NCBI RefSeq assembly: GCF_001718695.1
Contig: NZ_CP013422.1
Span: 744,001-808,000, forward strand
Direction: 5' to 3'
Length of the DNA: 64,000 nt
DNA from: Burkholderia ubonensis
GTDB taxonomy: Bacteria > Pseudomonadota > Gammaproteobacteria > Burkholderiales > Burkholderiaceae
The translations under genes were made by a program, and so were the position numbers. The notes beneath the pieces were generated by a model. It saw only the letters and a program-made list of their open reading frames with translations. It had not been told where the DNA came from and did not search any database. This document shows, one piece after another, positions 34,454 to 44,518 of the stretch. How positions within the stretch are numbered: position 1 is the first letter of the stretch; each line of letters begins with the position of its first letter.

Positions 34454-36540
34454 TTTGCCGGCTTCCCCTGGTGCTGTTGCGCCTGCATCAGCGCATTGAT
34501 CGAAGTCGGGTCGAGACGCGACTTGAGCGACATGGCGCCGCGTATGGTCGCGAGTTTCGGCTGATCGTGCAGGAAGTTGTCCGGGTAGTAGCCGAAGCTC
34601 AATGCCCCGCGGCTTCTCAGCCGCCCCATCTGCGCAAGCAGCGTGGTGCTTGAAATCTCCTTGCGGGCGCGCCAGTCGTAGGCCTGCAATTCGAACACGG
34701 TCTTCGCGAAGCCGTGCTGCTTGGCGGCGACGACGTCGGCGAGCTTGTCCAGCCAGCGATCCGGGTCCGATGCCTGCTCCATGTACGGCATTGCCATCAG
34801 CGCGACGAAGTCGTACGCCTTGAGGAAATCGTCGTAGTTTTGCGCGTACCACGCTTCGGATTCGGGGTTCAGCACCGGCTGCGCGAAGATGTTGCGCGCG
34901 GTGAGCACGTCGCCGGCGTTCTGGTTCGCCAGGACGATCTGCTCCAGTTGCCGCGTCAGGTCCAGCAGATAGCGGGTCTTCTGCCGCGTCCAGCGGTTCA
35001 TCAGGTCGGGCTTCGCGCGAATCTGCCCGATGTCGCGCGGCAGCCCCCACTGCGCATAGAGCTGCAGCGCGTGCCGGCCCGCATCCTCGTAGTCGTCGAG
35101 CACGGCGTCGTCGCTGAAAAGGATGCCGTTGAACGACGCATATTTGCTGAGATCCTCGTAAATCTGCTCGATCAGCAGCCGGGCGTTCGGATCGAACGGA
35201 CTCAGGCGAAACACGCGCGTGCCGTTCTCGCGTGCCGGTGCGCCGCTATGGGCGGTGACCGTTTCGAGGCTGTGCAGCTTGTCCGGCGGCGGACGGAAGG
35301 CCAGCACCGGCATCCACGCATAGACCTGGACATTGGACCGGGTATTGAGCTGCCATGCGGCGCGAGAGAACAGGTCGGCCCGCATCGGCAGGTGCCGGTT
35401 CGGAAAATAGACGGACTCCGCGACGCCGGTGCCCTTCGGATCGGCGAACGCCTGCAGGTAGACCGACTTCGGCTGCATCCGGTAGATGCGCTCGACGAGC
35501 TCGCCGAGATTCTTTTCCTGTTGTGCCGGGTTGGGGTCGTACACCTGGTCGAGATCGACCTGCACGATCCGCTCGGCGGCTTCGACTTCGCCGCGGTTGG
35601 TCGCCGGCTCGCGCATCGAGCGCTCGAACACGCCGATATCGACGTCATACATCATCAGGATGCGCCGCAAGCGATCGAGCGGCACGTCCGGCGTATTCGG
35701 TCCGGCATCGAGACTGAACTGGATGTCCATGCCGAGCGACGTCGAGATCTTTTGCACCGGGTGGTTTTCCGCGCCGTACGGCCAGACCATCGAGCGCGCG
35801 ACAAGCCCGGTGCGTTCGCGAATCTGCCGGATGCAGGTCTGCAGGTCGCCGTGCACCCGCGCTTCGAATTCCGCATCGGTTTCGTAGCGCTTCTCGTTTG
35901 CCAGATAAAGGTGCGACGTGGTGGCGGGCAACTCGTTGCCCTGCGGATTGGCCACCGCGCCATGATGCAGGTTGTGCGTGTGGCAGGCGAGCTCGACCAG
36001 CTCCGACGAACCGATCTGCTTGACCTCGTCCCACGACATGAAGTAATCGCGCGGCAGCTGCAGCCTGTCGCTGATGCGGATCGGCGTGTCGGCGGGGGCG
36101 TCGATCCAGGCGGTGACGATGCCCATCACCGCCGGATAGCGGAACCGCTTCAGCAGCGGCAGCACTTTCGTGAAGTGGCTGCGAAAGCCGTCGTCGAACG
36201 TGAGGAGCACGGAGCGGGGCGGCAACGGCTTGCCGCCGTGCCGGGATGCCTCGATCTGCTTGACTGTGATCGTGTGATAGTTGTTGGTCTGCAGCCAGGA
36301 AAAAATCGCGGTCAGCGTGCCGGTGTCGATCGCGTACGGATCGATTATCGTGGCGGTCGCGAACGTCGACAGCAGGTTGTCGCGCACGTCGTGCATGCAG
36401 ATCACGCGGAAGGTCTTGCCGTCGGCGGGATCCGACGGCGGAAGGAGGTCGATCATCCTTGCCCGGGTCACGCCCGGAAACAGCGAACAAGCTGCGGCCG
36501 TGCCAAGGCAGCCACACATGAAGGTCCGTCTGGATTGCAT
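34450..36540 (-). CDS. pgaB: PNAG N-deacetylase
   Basis: A 696-residue periplasmic or outer-membrane enzyme that partly deacetylates the polymer so that it can be exported. N-terminal export signal with cysteines (FMCGCLGTAAACSLFPG) that could be a lipoprotein signal. The NodB deacetylase domain has LLTFDDGFRSHF (catalytic and metal Asp) near residue 115 and ACHTHNLHHG (metal His) near 185. The C-terminal half is the glycoside-hydrolase-like PgaB domain. The ATG at 36540 is chosen from family N-termini. The gene lies 17 bases after the pgaA stop. Because pgaA is frameshifted, the shifted pgaA frame runs into pgaB in phase without a stop. Confidence 0.93.
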   Translation of the reverse strand: MQSRRTFMCGCLGTAAACSLFPGVTRARMIDLLPPSDPADGKTFRVICMHDVRDNLLSTFATATIIDPYAIDTGTLTAIFSWLQTNNYHTITVKQIEASRHGGKPLPPRSVLLTFDDGFRSHFTKVLPLLKRFRYPAVMGIVTAWIDAPADTPIRISDRLQLPRDYFMSWDEVKQIGSSELVELACHTHNLHHGAVANPQGNELPATTSHLYLANEKRYETDAEFEARVHGDLQTCIRQIRERTGLVARSMVWPYGAENHPVQKISTSLGMDIQFSLDAGPNTPDVPLDRLRRILMMYDVDIGVFERSMREPATNRGEVEAAERIVQVDLDQVYDPNPAQQEKNLGELVERIYRMQPKSVYLQAFADPKGTGVAESVYFPNRHLPMRADLFSRAAWQLNTRSNVQVYAWMPVLAFRPPPDKLHSLETVTAHSGAPARENGTRVFRLSPFDPNARLLIEQIYEDLSKYASFNGILFSDDAVLDDYEDAGRHALQLYAQWGLPRDIGQIRAKPDLMNRWTRQKTRYLLDLTRQLEQIVLANQNAGDVLTARNIFAQPVLNPESEAWYAQNYDDFLKAYDFVALMAMPYMEQASDPDRWLDKLADVVAAKQHGFAKTVFELQAYDWRARKEISSTTLLAQMGRLRSRGALSFGYYPDNFLHDQPKLATIRGAMSLKSRLDPTSINALMQAQQHQGKPAK

Positions 36541-37512
36541 TCGCTGGGCTCCTGGTTCTAGAACGGCAGGTTGAGCGCGAGGAAGCCCGTTTCCGAGCGC
36601 TCCCGCCGGCCGTCGTACGCATGGCTGCTGACCTCGACGCCGTAGGTCAGCGTGATGTCGTGCTTGAACGTCCACGCGTGTTCGAGGCGCGCGCTCCACA
36701 GCGCGCTGGTGCCGAATCCTCTCTGGTTGTATGCGCCGCCGGACGCGGAGATGCGCTGCCGCATCGACATGTCGCTTTTCTTCCAGACCAGCCATTGATG
36801 CATGACGGTCGCCGCGACCGCGTAGTCGCGGCTCGGGCTGAAGTAGGGAGTGTCCTGCCGCGTGTTGCTGCCGGTGCCGGCATTCAGCGAAACGTTGACC
36901 AGCTGGTTCGCGGACGTGTACACGCGCTGCGTGCCGGTCGCCGCGATTTCCTGGTGGAGGTTCGAGTCGGAGTAGCGGCTCACGCCGTAGCTCAGCTTGA
37001 CCTCGCGGCGATCGTTCTGGCGGTACGCCACCTCGACGTTCGCGGATTTGCCCCAGATGTGCGCGACATAGGCCTTCCACGGCAGCGAGTTGTCGTTGCT
37101 GTCGAGCCCGGCTGCCACCGACCAGTAATCGTCGAAGTTGTAGCTGACGGAACCGCGGCCGCCGGTGCGCCCGTCGGTGCCGAACGAGCGCGTGGCTTCG
37201 GCCTGCAAGCTGAGCGGCCCGTGCCGGTAGTCGCCGCCGACCCCGGTGCGCGTGCGGCTGACCCTGCCGAGGTCGGTTTGCGCATGCCCGAAGAACGTAT
37301 GGGCGAACACGCGCCAGTTGTCGCCGAACGGTTGCGAATACAGATAGGTATTCGACGTGAAGCTGTTGTTCGCCAGTGCGCTGTTGCCGTGCTCGTAGCT
37401 CAGGTCCGTCGTCAGCACCGGGCTGCGGTACGCGTTGTAGTCGCGCTTGAACTGGCGGACCGCGCCGTTGTCCGGAAACGTGTTGCCGAAGGTCTGGTCG
37501 ATCTTGCGCGCG

Positions 37513-37520
37513 GTTTGTTT
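37513..37520. repeat. Tandem GTTT duplication at the pgaA frameshift
   Basis: GTTTGTTT on the plus strand; one four-base unit is surplus to the pgaA reading frame. This fits a small tandem duplication. It has only two units, so it is a weak candidate for reversible slippage. Confidence 0.65.
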
Positions 37521-38797
37521 CATAGTCGTCCGCCGCGAGCGACGCGCGGCCGAGCCCGGCGAGGTTTTCGACGCTGTCGGGATGGTCGGTCAGCGTCGCG
37601 TGATACATCGCGATGGCCTGGCGCGGGTGCGACTGGCCCGACACCGCGTCGGCGTGCGCCGCGCGGATTTCCGCATTGAACGGCACCTCCTTCTCGAGCT
37701 GTTCGAGCGCGGCGATCCCTTCGTCGACGTGCCCCGTGACGATCAGGTATTGCGCGCGCAGCCGGTAGTAGCGCAAATAATCGCTTTCTTCCGGGCCGTA
37801 GTTGCGTACCTCCTTCGCGGGCGGCAGCGACGTGCGCATGTCGTCGAGCACTTTTCCGGCGTCGGCCGCGCGGCCCTGGTCGACGTACGACCAGAACAGG
37901 CCTTCGCGCAGCGCGATCGGGCGCGTGCGCGCGCCGTACTGGTAGCCGCGCGTCGCGCGGTCCGTCGGCGATGCGGTGGCCTGTTTCAGCGCACGCTCGT
38001 ATACGGCGTGCGCCTTGGCCGGTTCGCTCAGGTACAGGTAGGCATCGCCGACGGCCGCGAGCGCATCGATCGAGATCTCCGCGTCGGGCGGGATCGTTTC
38101 GAACGACGCCACCGCCTTTTTCATGTCGCCGCGTGCCGCATGCGCGATCGTGCGGTCGCCGGCGAGCGCGGTGCGGACCGGCGAATACTCGGGGGTCGGC
38201 GGCATCCGCTGGTCGAGATCGTCGGCGGCGCGCAGCGCGGTGTCGAGCCCGTCGAAGCGATCGGTGCTCGTCATCGAGCGCGCCTTGTCGCGTCCGCCGC
38301 GCACTTGCTGGCGGATCGACAGCTCCTCCAGTTGCGCGAGATCGAATGCGGAGAAGATGTCGGGCCGGGACTTCGCCTCGTCGAGCGCCTTGACGGCGCC
38401 GCCGCTCGTGGCGAGACCGAACACTTCGTTGCGCACGGTGGCGACGTCGGCGGTTCGCAGGTTCGGCGCCTGCGCGTTCGGCGCCTCGACGTCGGGGCCT
38501 TGCGAGCGCTGCGGCGTATCGCCGGGGAGCTGGGCGCCGGGCGATTGCGAGTTCGGCGCGTCGAGCGTGGACGGTTGCGCGCCGGGCGGCCGCAGGGTGG
38601 GCGCGTCCGGCAGCGGCGGGGCGGATGCCGGGGCGGTTCGGGTCGGTGCAGCGGGGGGCGCGGCCTGGGCTAGCAGTTGCGGCGTGGCCGGTGTGGGCTG
38701 CGCTGGTGTGGTCGGCTCGGGCAGGGCGAACGCGGATGTAGGCGGTGCGGGGGTAGGCGTGCGCGTCGGCGGTGTAGCGGGTGGTGAAGGTGGCGAC

Positions 38798-38887
38798 GAC
38801 ATCGAGGATACCGAGGACACCGAGGACACCGAGGACACCGAGGACACCGAGGACGGCGAGGACGGCGAGGACACCGAGGACGGCGAC
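38798..38887. repeat. Ten-unit 9-base tandem repeat inside pgaA
   Basis: Ten consecutive 9-base units close to GACACCGAG (variants with ATC, ATA and GGC), encoding Ser-Ser-Val on the minus strand. It lies in the flexible linker between the PgaA signal peptide and TPR domain. Because the unit is a multiple of three, copy number changes would only lengthen or shorten the linker. Confidence 0.9.
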
Positions 38888-39546
38888 GAGGCCGACACCG
38901 ACACCGACGACATCGACTCAGCCGCACCCGGCGAACTGTGCAGCGATCCATCCGGCGTATGCTCAGCGGCCGGCGTCGTGTCCGGCATCGTGTCCGCGGA
39001 GGCGGCGTCCGACGTGCCGACCGCGTCCATCGACCGAACCGGAGCGGCCAGCGCCGGCTCGACCGCACGCGGTTCGCTTGTCGGCGACGTATCCGGCTCG
39101 ACGACGACCGTGGTCGGCATCGCCGACGCCTGCCGCGCCTGCGCGACCTGCATCGATGCATCGGAGGCCCGGGCGATCGGGGTCGGCGCCGTGGGCGGCT
39201 CGGCGTCGGCCACCTGCACGACTTGCACCGTCGTACCGGCCGGCTGCATATCGGGCGGCAGCGCATCGCGCCCGCCGCCGGCGTCGGCCTCGGCGATTTC
39301 GCGCGCGCCGAGAGCTGACGCATCGCCTTCGCCGGCCAGACACGAGCCCGACGCGACGAGCAGCAACAGCAGGGGCGCATGCAGCAGGATCCGCCGGTTG
39401 GGCGGCGCGACGGACGTGCATTGTTGCTGGCGATTGCTGGCCACGATGTCTCCTCTGTCCGAATCGGTCACGACCGTTGCGCGCCCGGCGACGCACGTCG
39501 CCGCGATCGCGCGGGCGGGCGGCCATGCCCGCCGGCCGTGGACCGT

Positions 39547-40311
39547 CTACAGACGATTGCGTATCGCTTGCCCAAGCAGCGCACGCGATTCGCTATTCGT
39601 CGGATCGATGGCGAGCGCACGGCTCGCGTTTTGCTCGACGCATTGCCACTGGTCGAGCTGCGCGCACCGGCGCGCTCTTGCCAGCGCACGAGCGCTTGCG
39701 AGCTCGTCGTGCGTGACGCTGGTGGTCTCCATCCGGGCCGCGTCGGTCAGATACGACTGCGCCGGCGCGGGCGGCTGCGCAGGAAGCTGCTGTTGCGGTG
39801 GGGGCCGCAGTTGCGACGCAGCCGCGCGGTGCCTGCGCGTGTGTCCCGGCGCTGGCGAACGCGACGTCCGGTGCGTGTCGCCCGTGTCCGTTGCGCGCGC
39901 GCCGCCCGATGTGTCGTGCGGGCTCGTCGCGAGCGCCGCGTGCCGCGGGTCCGCACCGCGCGGCGGTTTCGCGGCGGAACCGGCGTCCGCTTGCGGTGCG
40001 GCGGCCGCTTCCGCGTCCGCGGCCGATGCAGGCGGGATGAGCGACGCCGACAGCGCGGCCGTCGATGCGGCGCCGACCGGTGCCGACGCGGCGACGAATG
40101 CGTTGCGATACCTGCCGACGGCCGTGCCGATCTCGCCCGCCACGTCGCGGGCGATGCTTGCGTGGCCGCGGCCCGGGTTGCGCTCGACGAGCGCAAACGC
40201 GCCGAAAATCACGGCAAAAGCCACGAAGCTGAGCGCCGCGTTCTTGCCCGGGCCCCACGAGGGTTTCGGTGGCCCGGCGGGGGAGTCGCCCGGTCGTTCT
40301 CCACGAGTCAT
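39547..40311 (-). CDS. Membrane-anchored TPR-like hypothetical protein upstream of pgaA
   Basis: A 254-residue protein. One membrane helix at about residues 25-42 (ALSFVAFAVIFGAFALV), then a long Ala/Pro/His-rich linker. The C-terminal 55 residues (ARALARARRCAQLDQWQC, then SRALAIDPTNSESRALL) resemble one or two TPR helices. The ATG at 40311 follows GAGGAGCATCGA. Its orientation and close spacing put it in the same operon as pgaA. A scaffold role for the export complex is possible but unproven. No known family recognised. Confidence 0.65.
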   Translation of the reverse strand: MTRGERPGDSPAGPPKPSWGPGKNAALSFVAFAVIFGAFALVERNPGRGHASIARDVAGEIGTAVGRYRNAFVAASAPVGAASTAALSASLIPPASAADAEAAAAPQADAGSAAKPPRGADPRHAALATSPHDTSGGARATDTGDTHRTSRSPAPGHTRRHRAAASQLRPPPQQQLPAQPPAPAQSYLTDAARMETTSVTHDELASARALARARRCAQLDQWQCVEQNASRALAIDPTNSESRALLGQAIRNRL

Positions 40312-40373
40312 TCGATGCTCCTCGGTGCGCGCGGATCCGATGGATGGCGCAACCGCGCGCGATCGGCCGGCGC

Positions 40374-40805
40374 CTACCACTTCAGTTGCGTGGTGAGCGC
40401 CCCCGTTTCGACGACCGCGAACTGTGTCGCGCCCGCATAGGTTCCTTCGATCCGGTAGCTGGCATCGGGAACGCTGAACAGGCAGCGCGGCCCGCTCGAT
40501 TTGAACTCGACGAGTACGCGGCCATGTCGTCTGAGCCGCACCTGAACGTTCGACAGCGGCTGCCCGGTGCCGCCCGACACGAACGACACGCCCAGGTTGT
40601 AGGGCCGCCCGTCGGGCGGAAGCGGCGCCGTGCCGTCGATCCGTGCGTCACCGCAGATGTACGAAATCATGTAGCGACCGGGCGCGATGCCCGACGCAGG
40701 TGCACCGCCGCCTGGCTGCGTCTGGGCGCCGGCATGCGCGAGACATGCGAATGCGACGACGCCGACGAGCACGCGCGCATGCTCCTTGAGCGACGAGGAA
40801 GACAT
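40374..40805 (-). CDS. Small exported hypothetical protein, first gene of the pga operon
   Basis: A 143-residue protein with a signal peptide (residues 1-28, VLVGVVAFACLAHAGA). The remaining strand-rich domain (PGRYMISYICGDARIDGTA, then GTGQPLSNVQVRLRR) resembles carboxypeptidase-regulatory or Ig-like folds, with two cysteines that could form a disulfide. GGAGGTGACA directly precedes the ATG at 40805. It lies 62 bases before the next gene of the operon. Family not recognised; periplasmic location is the only firm prediction. Confidence 0.65.
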   Translation of the reverse strand: MSSSSLKEHARVLVGVVAFACLAHAGAQTQPGGGAPASGIAPGRYMISYICGDARIDGTAPLPPDGRPYNLGVSFVSGGTGQPLSNVQVRLRRHGRVLVEFKSSGPRCLFSVPDASYRIEGTYAGATQFAVVETGALTTQLKW

Positions 40806-41470
40806 TGTCACCTCCATCCGGAATTCATCGCACTGATTTATTCCGGGTCGAAATTAACGGCGTTCTTTTGCGACACGCTATTGATACACGATGGATTTTG
40901 AACAAACAACCACGGGTGGCGGATATCGGACGCGCTTTAAAGGTATTATTTAAACGGAATATGGATTAATTGGACGAAATGAATCGGCTCTGAACAAAGT
41001 CGCTATTTCCGGTCGTCGAAATTGGGCCGCGGTAGGAATGGCAGGAAGCAGGTCTCTGCGTGGTGGTTGTACCGAACTTCGTGCCGAAAAATAACGACTG
41101 ATAAAAGAAACATTTGCGTCTGTATTCGACGCGCTGCAGTGACGGCGAATGCACAGATTCAATCGGCAGTAAATGAGGGTGCGACGTTTTTGGTGATTAT
41201 CACCATTGCGCGCAAGTCGGGATTTTTATTTTGTTTTGTAACGAGGTATTTCCGGCATACGAATCGCGCAGCGGCGGCGATCGATTTTGCATTCGGCAAT
41301 AACGGCGGTCCGGATTCGCAAACGTTTGGTGTGACGGCCGATTTGATCGCGCGTGCGGCGGCCTGCATATTTACCGGCACAGGCTCGAAAAATGTGCAGC
41401 CGCGCCCGCCTGGGCGATCGGCCGGCGCGTGCAGGATCGCCGCCGACGTACCCCGCGAACCGCGACGCCG
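40806..41470. other. AT-rich intergenic region, probable pga operon promoter
   Basis: About 660 bases that are much AT-richer than the rest of the window and hold no convincing gene. It lies directly upstream of the leftward pga operon and downstream of a LysR gene transcribed the same way. I expect the pga promoter and regulatory sites in 40806-41000 but could not single out a reliable -35/-10 pair. Confidence 0.45.
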
Positions 41471-42463
41471 CTACCGCCCGCGCGCGCTGCCGCGCGCGAC
41501 GCGCACCGCTGCCGTGGCAGGCGACTGACCGCCCACGGCGGCGTCGTTCGCTGCGCGCGGCCGGTTCATGATGTACGTCCACAGCTGCTCCGCCGCCAGC
41601 CCGCGCTTGCGCGCCGACCGGTACAGCCGGATCTCCAGCTCGGTGATCCAGTCGGCCGATCCGGCGCACACGAGGCTGCCTTCCGCGAGTTCCTTCGCGA
41701 CGCAGCTTTCCGGCAGCCAGCCGATCCCGTGGCCCGCCACCACCATCCCTTTCAGCGCCTCGGACATGTGCGTCTCGAAGCAGCGGTGCAGCGCGTACGG
41801 CTCGGCCGCGTTCAGCAGCAGCATCTCGACGACGTTGCCGAGGAAGGCCCCCGACGAATACGCGAGCAGCGGCAACGGCTCGCGCGGCCGGCCGGGCAGC
41901 TGGAACAGCGGATTGCCGTGCGCGTCGGGCGTGGAGACGGGGAGAATCCGCTCGACCCCGAGGTTCACGAACGGGAAATGGTTCGGGTCGAGCACGATCG
42001 GCAGCTGCGGATGGTGATAGCCGAGCAGCATGTCGCATTCGCCCTCGACGAGCTGCTGCACGCCCTCCGGCACGTTCACCGCGTTGACGCGCGCGGTCAC
42101 GTGGCCGACTTCGCCGTTGAGCTGCTTCAGCCATTCGGGGAACAGCGTGAACACGAGCGTATGCGCGACCGCGAACCGCACGACCTGGTCGCTCGCCGCG
42201 AACTGGTCGTAGCCGTTCACCAGGTTGCGCGCCGCATACATGCTGCGCAGGATGTCCGCGGCCAGCCCGCGGAACATCTGTCCGGCCGGGGTGAGGGCGA
42301 CCGGCGTGATGCTCCGGTCGACCAGCTTCGCATCCATCCAGGTCTCGAGCGACGCGATTCGCCTGCTGAATGCCGATTGCGTGAGATGCCGGTTACGCGC
42401 CGCCCGGGAAAAACTCTTGGTATCTGCAAGGCTCAGGAAATCTTCCAGCCACTTTGCTTCCAT
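41471..42463 (-). CDS. LysR family transcriptional regulator
   Basis: A 330-residue LysR regulator. Helix-turn-helix at about residues 5-60 (WLEDFLSLADTKSFSRAARN, then LTQSAFSRRIASLETWM), effector domain from about 90 onwards. The C-terminal tail (GGQSPATAAVRVARGSARGR) is low-complexity and basic. The start at 42463 (MEAKWLEDFL) matches LysR N-termini. It is separated from the pga operon by 660 bases and diverges from the ATP-grasp operon, either of which it could control. Nothing identifies the effector. Confidence 0.9.
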   Translation of the reverse strand: MEAKWLEDFLSLADTKSFSRAARNRHLTQSAFSRRIASLETWMDAKLVDRSITPVALTPAGQMFRGLAADILRSMYAARNLVNGYDQFAASDQVVRFAVAHTLVFTLFPEWLKQLNGEVGHVTARVNAVNVPEGVQQLVEGECDMLLGYHHPQLPIVLDPNHFPFVNLGVERILPVSTPDAHGNPLFQLPGRPREPLPLLAYSSGAFLGNVVEMLLLNAAEPYALHRCFETHMSEALKGMVVAGHGIGWLPESCVAKELAEGSLVCAGSADWITELEIRLYRSARKRGLAAEQLWTYIMNRPRAANDAAVGGQSPATAAVRVARGSARGR

Positions 42464-43017
42464 TTCTTTCTTCGCTTTTTATAGTCGGGGGCCCACGGCG
42501 CGGCGCCACGGTTTCGCTGCACGAACTTTCTAGCCTACCGCGCCTCGTGTCGAGCATACCGATGTTTTTTTTCGATGGGTGTTAGTCGAAATATGCATGG
42601 GCATTGTCGGCGGCATTACGGCTGCATAAGTTTGAGACGCCGGAACCGGCTAACCGGTTAGTTCATCGCGTCGAACCGGGCGCCGCAGACGGTACTTCCC
42701 CAAGGGCCGGCCGCGGCAACCGTGGCCGGCCCGCTTCAGCCGCGATTCGGGGCCGCGGCGTGCCGGCGAATCGTCGCGGTGCAGATTGCATACGCGTGAC
42801 ACGCACGCGCACTAAGTTCGACGTCTGGCGCGGTGATCGCGCAATTGCACGCTGTCGATGCGACGCGCCGGGCCGCCGTTGCACCGACATGGTGCGGCAT
42901 GGCGCGCAAGCGTGCGCGGCGCGGCGCAAAACGGGGGAAACGCACGGGTACGGCAAGGCACGCTCCTTGCTCAGCAGTCGTTACGCCGGTCCGGCATGCG
43001 CAATGCCGGGAAAAACG
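42464..43017. other. Divergent intergenic region with a 12-base palindrome
   Basis: About 550 bases between the LysR start and the ATP-grasp operon, without a convincing gene. A perfect palindrome, CTAACCGGTTAG, lies at 42650-42661 and could be a regulator site. The AT-rich stretch 42530-42640 is the likely location of promoters. Confidence 0.4.
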
Positions 43018-43032
43018 ATGGAGAACAAATCG

Positions 43033-44448
43033 ATGAAGCCATTCGATGAAATGCTGCAATCCGGCGACATGGTCAGGGCGCCCTACGCGCGCCTGAAGCA
43101 GTGGCTCGACACGCAGAACCCCGCGAGCCTCGCCCAGAAAGCCCGCGACGCGGAGGGCGTGTTCCGCAAGACGGGCATCACGTTTGCCGTCTACGGCGAC
43201 GCGGACGCCGCCGAGCGGCTGATCCCGTTCGACATCGTGCCGCGCATTATTTCCGGGAACGAGTGGAATCGGCTGTCGCTCGGCATCGAGCAGCGCGTGA
43301 TGGCGCTCAATGCCTTCCTCGACGACATCTACCACCGCCAGGAAATCGTGCGCGCCGGGATCGTGCCGAAGCACCTGATCGCGCACAACGATGCGTTCCT
43401 GCCCGAGATGATCGACTTCCGGCCGCCCGGCAACGTTTACACGCACATCATCGGCGTGGACATCGTGCGCACCGGCGAGAACCAGTTCTACGTGCTCGAG
43501 GACAACGCGCGCACGCCGTCCGGCGTGTCGTACATGCTGGAAAACCGCGAGACGATGATGCAGCTCTTTCCCGAGCTGTTCCAGCAGGTCAAGGTGCGGC
43601 CGGTCGAGACCTATCCGCAGATGCTGCGCCAGTCGCTCGCGGCCGTCTGCCCGCCGGGCGGCAACGCCGACAACCCGACCATCGCCGTGCTGACGCCCGG
43701 CATCCACAATTCCGCGTACTACGAACATTCGTTCCTCGCCGACCAGATGGGCGTGCACCTCGTCGAGGGCAGCGACCTGCAGGTGATCGACGACCGCGTC
43801 GCGATGCGCACCACCGAGGGCTTCCGGCCGATCGACGTGCTGTACCGCCGCGTCGACGACGCGTTCCTCGACCCGCTGACGTTCCGCCCCGATTCGGTGC
43901 TCGGCGTCGCGGGGATCATGGACGTGTACCGCGCGGGCAACATCACGATCGCGAACGCGCCGGGCACCGGCATCGCCGACGACAAGGCGATCTACTCGTA
44001 CATGCCGGAAATCGTCGAGTTCTACACGGGCCGCAAGGCGCTGCTCGAGAACGTGCCGACCTGGCGCTGCGGCGAGGCGGACAGCCTGAAGTACGTGCTC
44101 GAGCATCTCGACGAACTGGTCGTGAAGGAAGTGCACGGCTCGGGCGGCTACGGGATGCTCGTCGGACCGTGCGCGTCGAAGGCCGAGATCGAGGCGTTCG
44201 CCGCGAAGCTGCGTGCGCGGCCCGCGAACTACATCGCGCAACCCACGCTGGCGTTGTCCACGACGCCGATCCTGACCGACGCGGGCCTCGCGCCGCGGCA
44301 CGTCGACCTGCGGCCGTTCGTGCTGGTGTCGGATCGCATCCGCATCACGCCGGGCGGGCTCACGCGCGTCGCGCTGAAGGAGGGCTCGCTCGTCGTCAAT
44401 TCGAGCCAGGGCGGCGGCACCAAGGACACCTGGGTGCTGGCCGACTGA
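43033..44448 (+). CDS. Circularly permuted ATP-grasp protein
   Basis: A 471-residue protein of the circularly permuted type-2 ATP-grasp family (DUF404/DUF407). Recognisable parts are DDIYHRQEIVRAGIVP near residue 95, DIVRTGENQFYVLEDNARTPSGVSY near 150, and the late VVKEVHGSGGYGML (glycine-rich ATP loop) near 365 and RHVDLRPFVL near 425. ATP-grasp enzymes activate a carboxylate and join it to an amine or thiol. The ATG at 43033 has GGAG seven bases upstream; an ATG at 43018 is the alternative. It heads a cluster with alpha-E and transglutaminase-like genes. Confidence 0.9.
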   Translation: MKPFDEMLQSGDMVRAPYARLKQWLDTQNPASLAQKARDAEGVFRKTGITFAVYGDADAAERLIPFDIVPRIISGNEWNRLSLGIEQRVMALNAFLDDIYHRQEIVRAGIVPKHLIAHNDAFLPEMIDFRPPGNVYTHIIGVDIVRTGENQFYVLEDNARTPSGVSYMLENRETMMQLFPELFQQVKVRPVETYPQMLRQSLAAVCPPGGNADNPTIAVLTPGIHNSAYYEHSFLADQMGVHLVEGSDLQVIDDRVAMRTTEGFRPIDVLYRRVDDAFLDPLTFRPDSVLGVAGIMDVYRAGNITIANAPGTGIADDKAIYSYMPEIVEFYTGRKALLENVPTWRCGEADSLKYVLEHLDELVVKEVHGSGGYGMLVGPCASKAEIEAFAAKLRARPANYIAQPTLALSTTPILTDAGLAPRHVDLRPFVLVSDRIRITPGGLTRVALKEGSLVVNSSQGGGTKDTWVLAD

Positions 44449-44518
44449 ACGGAGCGCGGCGACGGCGCGCGCCGGCAACGGCCGCGCGCGAACGGAAAAC
44501 AGACGGAGTGGACACAAG

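Larger units (their letters stand above)
36558..39444 (-). pseudogene. pgaA: PNAG outer-membrane porin, frameshifted
   Basis: GTG start at 39444 after GAGGAGACATC. The N-terminal part has a signal peptide (LLHAPLLLLLVASGSCLA), a long Ser/Pro/Ala-rich linker with tandem SSV repeats (38798-38887) and TPR repeats to about 37525. The C-terminal beta-barrel (36558-37523; YNAYRSPVLTTDLSYEHGN to FLALNLPF) is intact but in another frame. At 37513-37520 the tetramer GTTT (AAAC on the coding strand) is doubled; removing one copy restores DDYETARKIDQTFG. The broken frame has no stop and continues in phase into PgaB. An ATG at 37523 could start the barrel alone, without a signal peptide. As sequenced, polymer export should fail. 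Confidence 0.85.

Noticed and set aside
37513..37520. GTTT tandem considered as a classic phase-variation tract
   Set aside because: Only two units are present; known contingency loci carry many more. A simple duplication or sequencing error is more likely, so only the frameshift itself is reported.
38798..38887. Short regular repeats, considered as a CRISPR array
   Set aside because: Units are 9 bases with no spacers and encode SSV in frame inside pgaA, so this is a coding tandem repeat.
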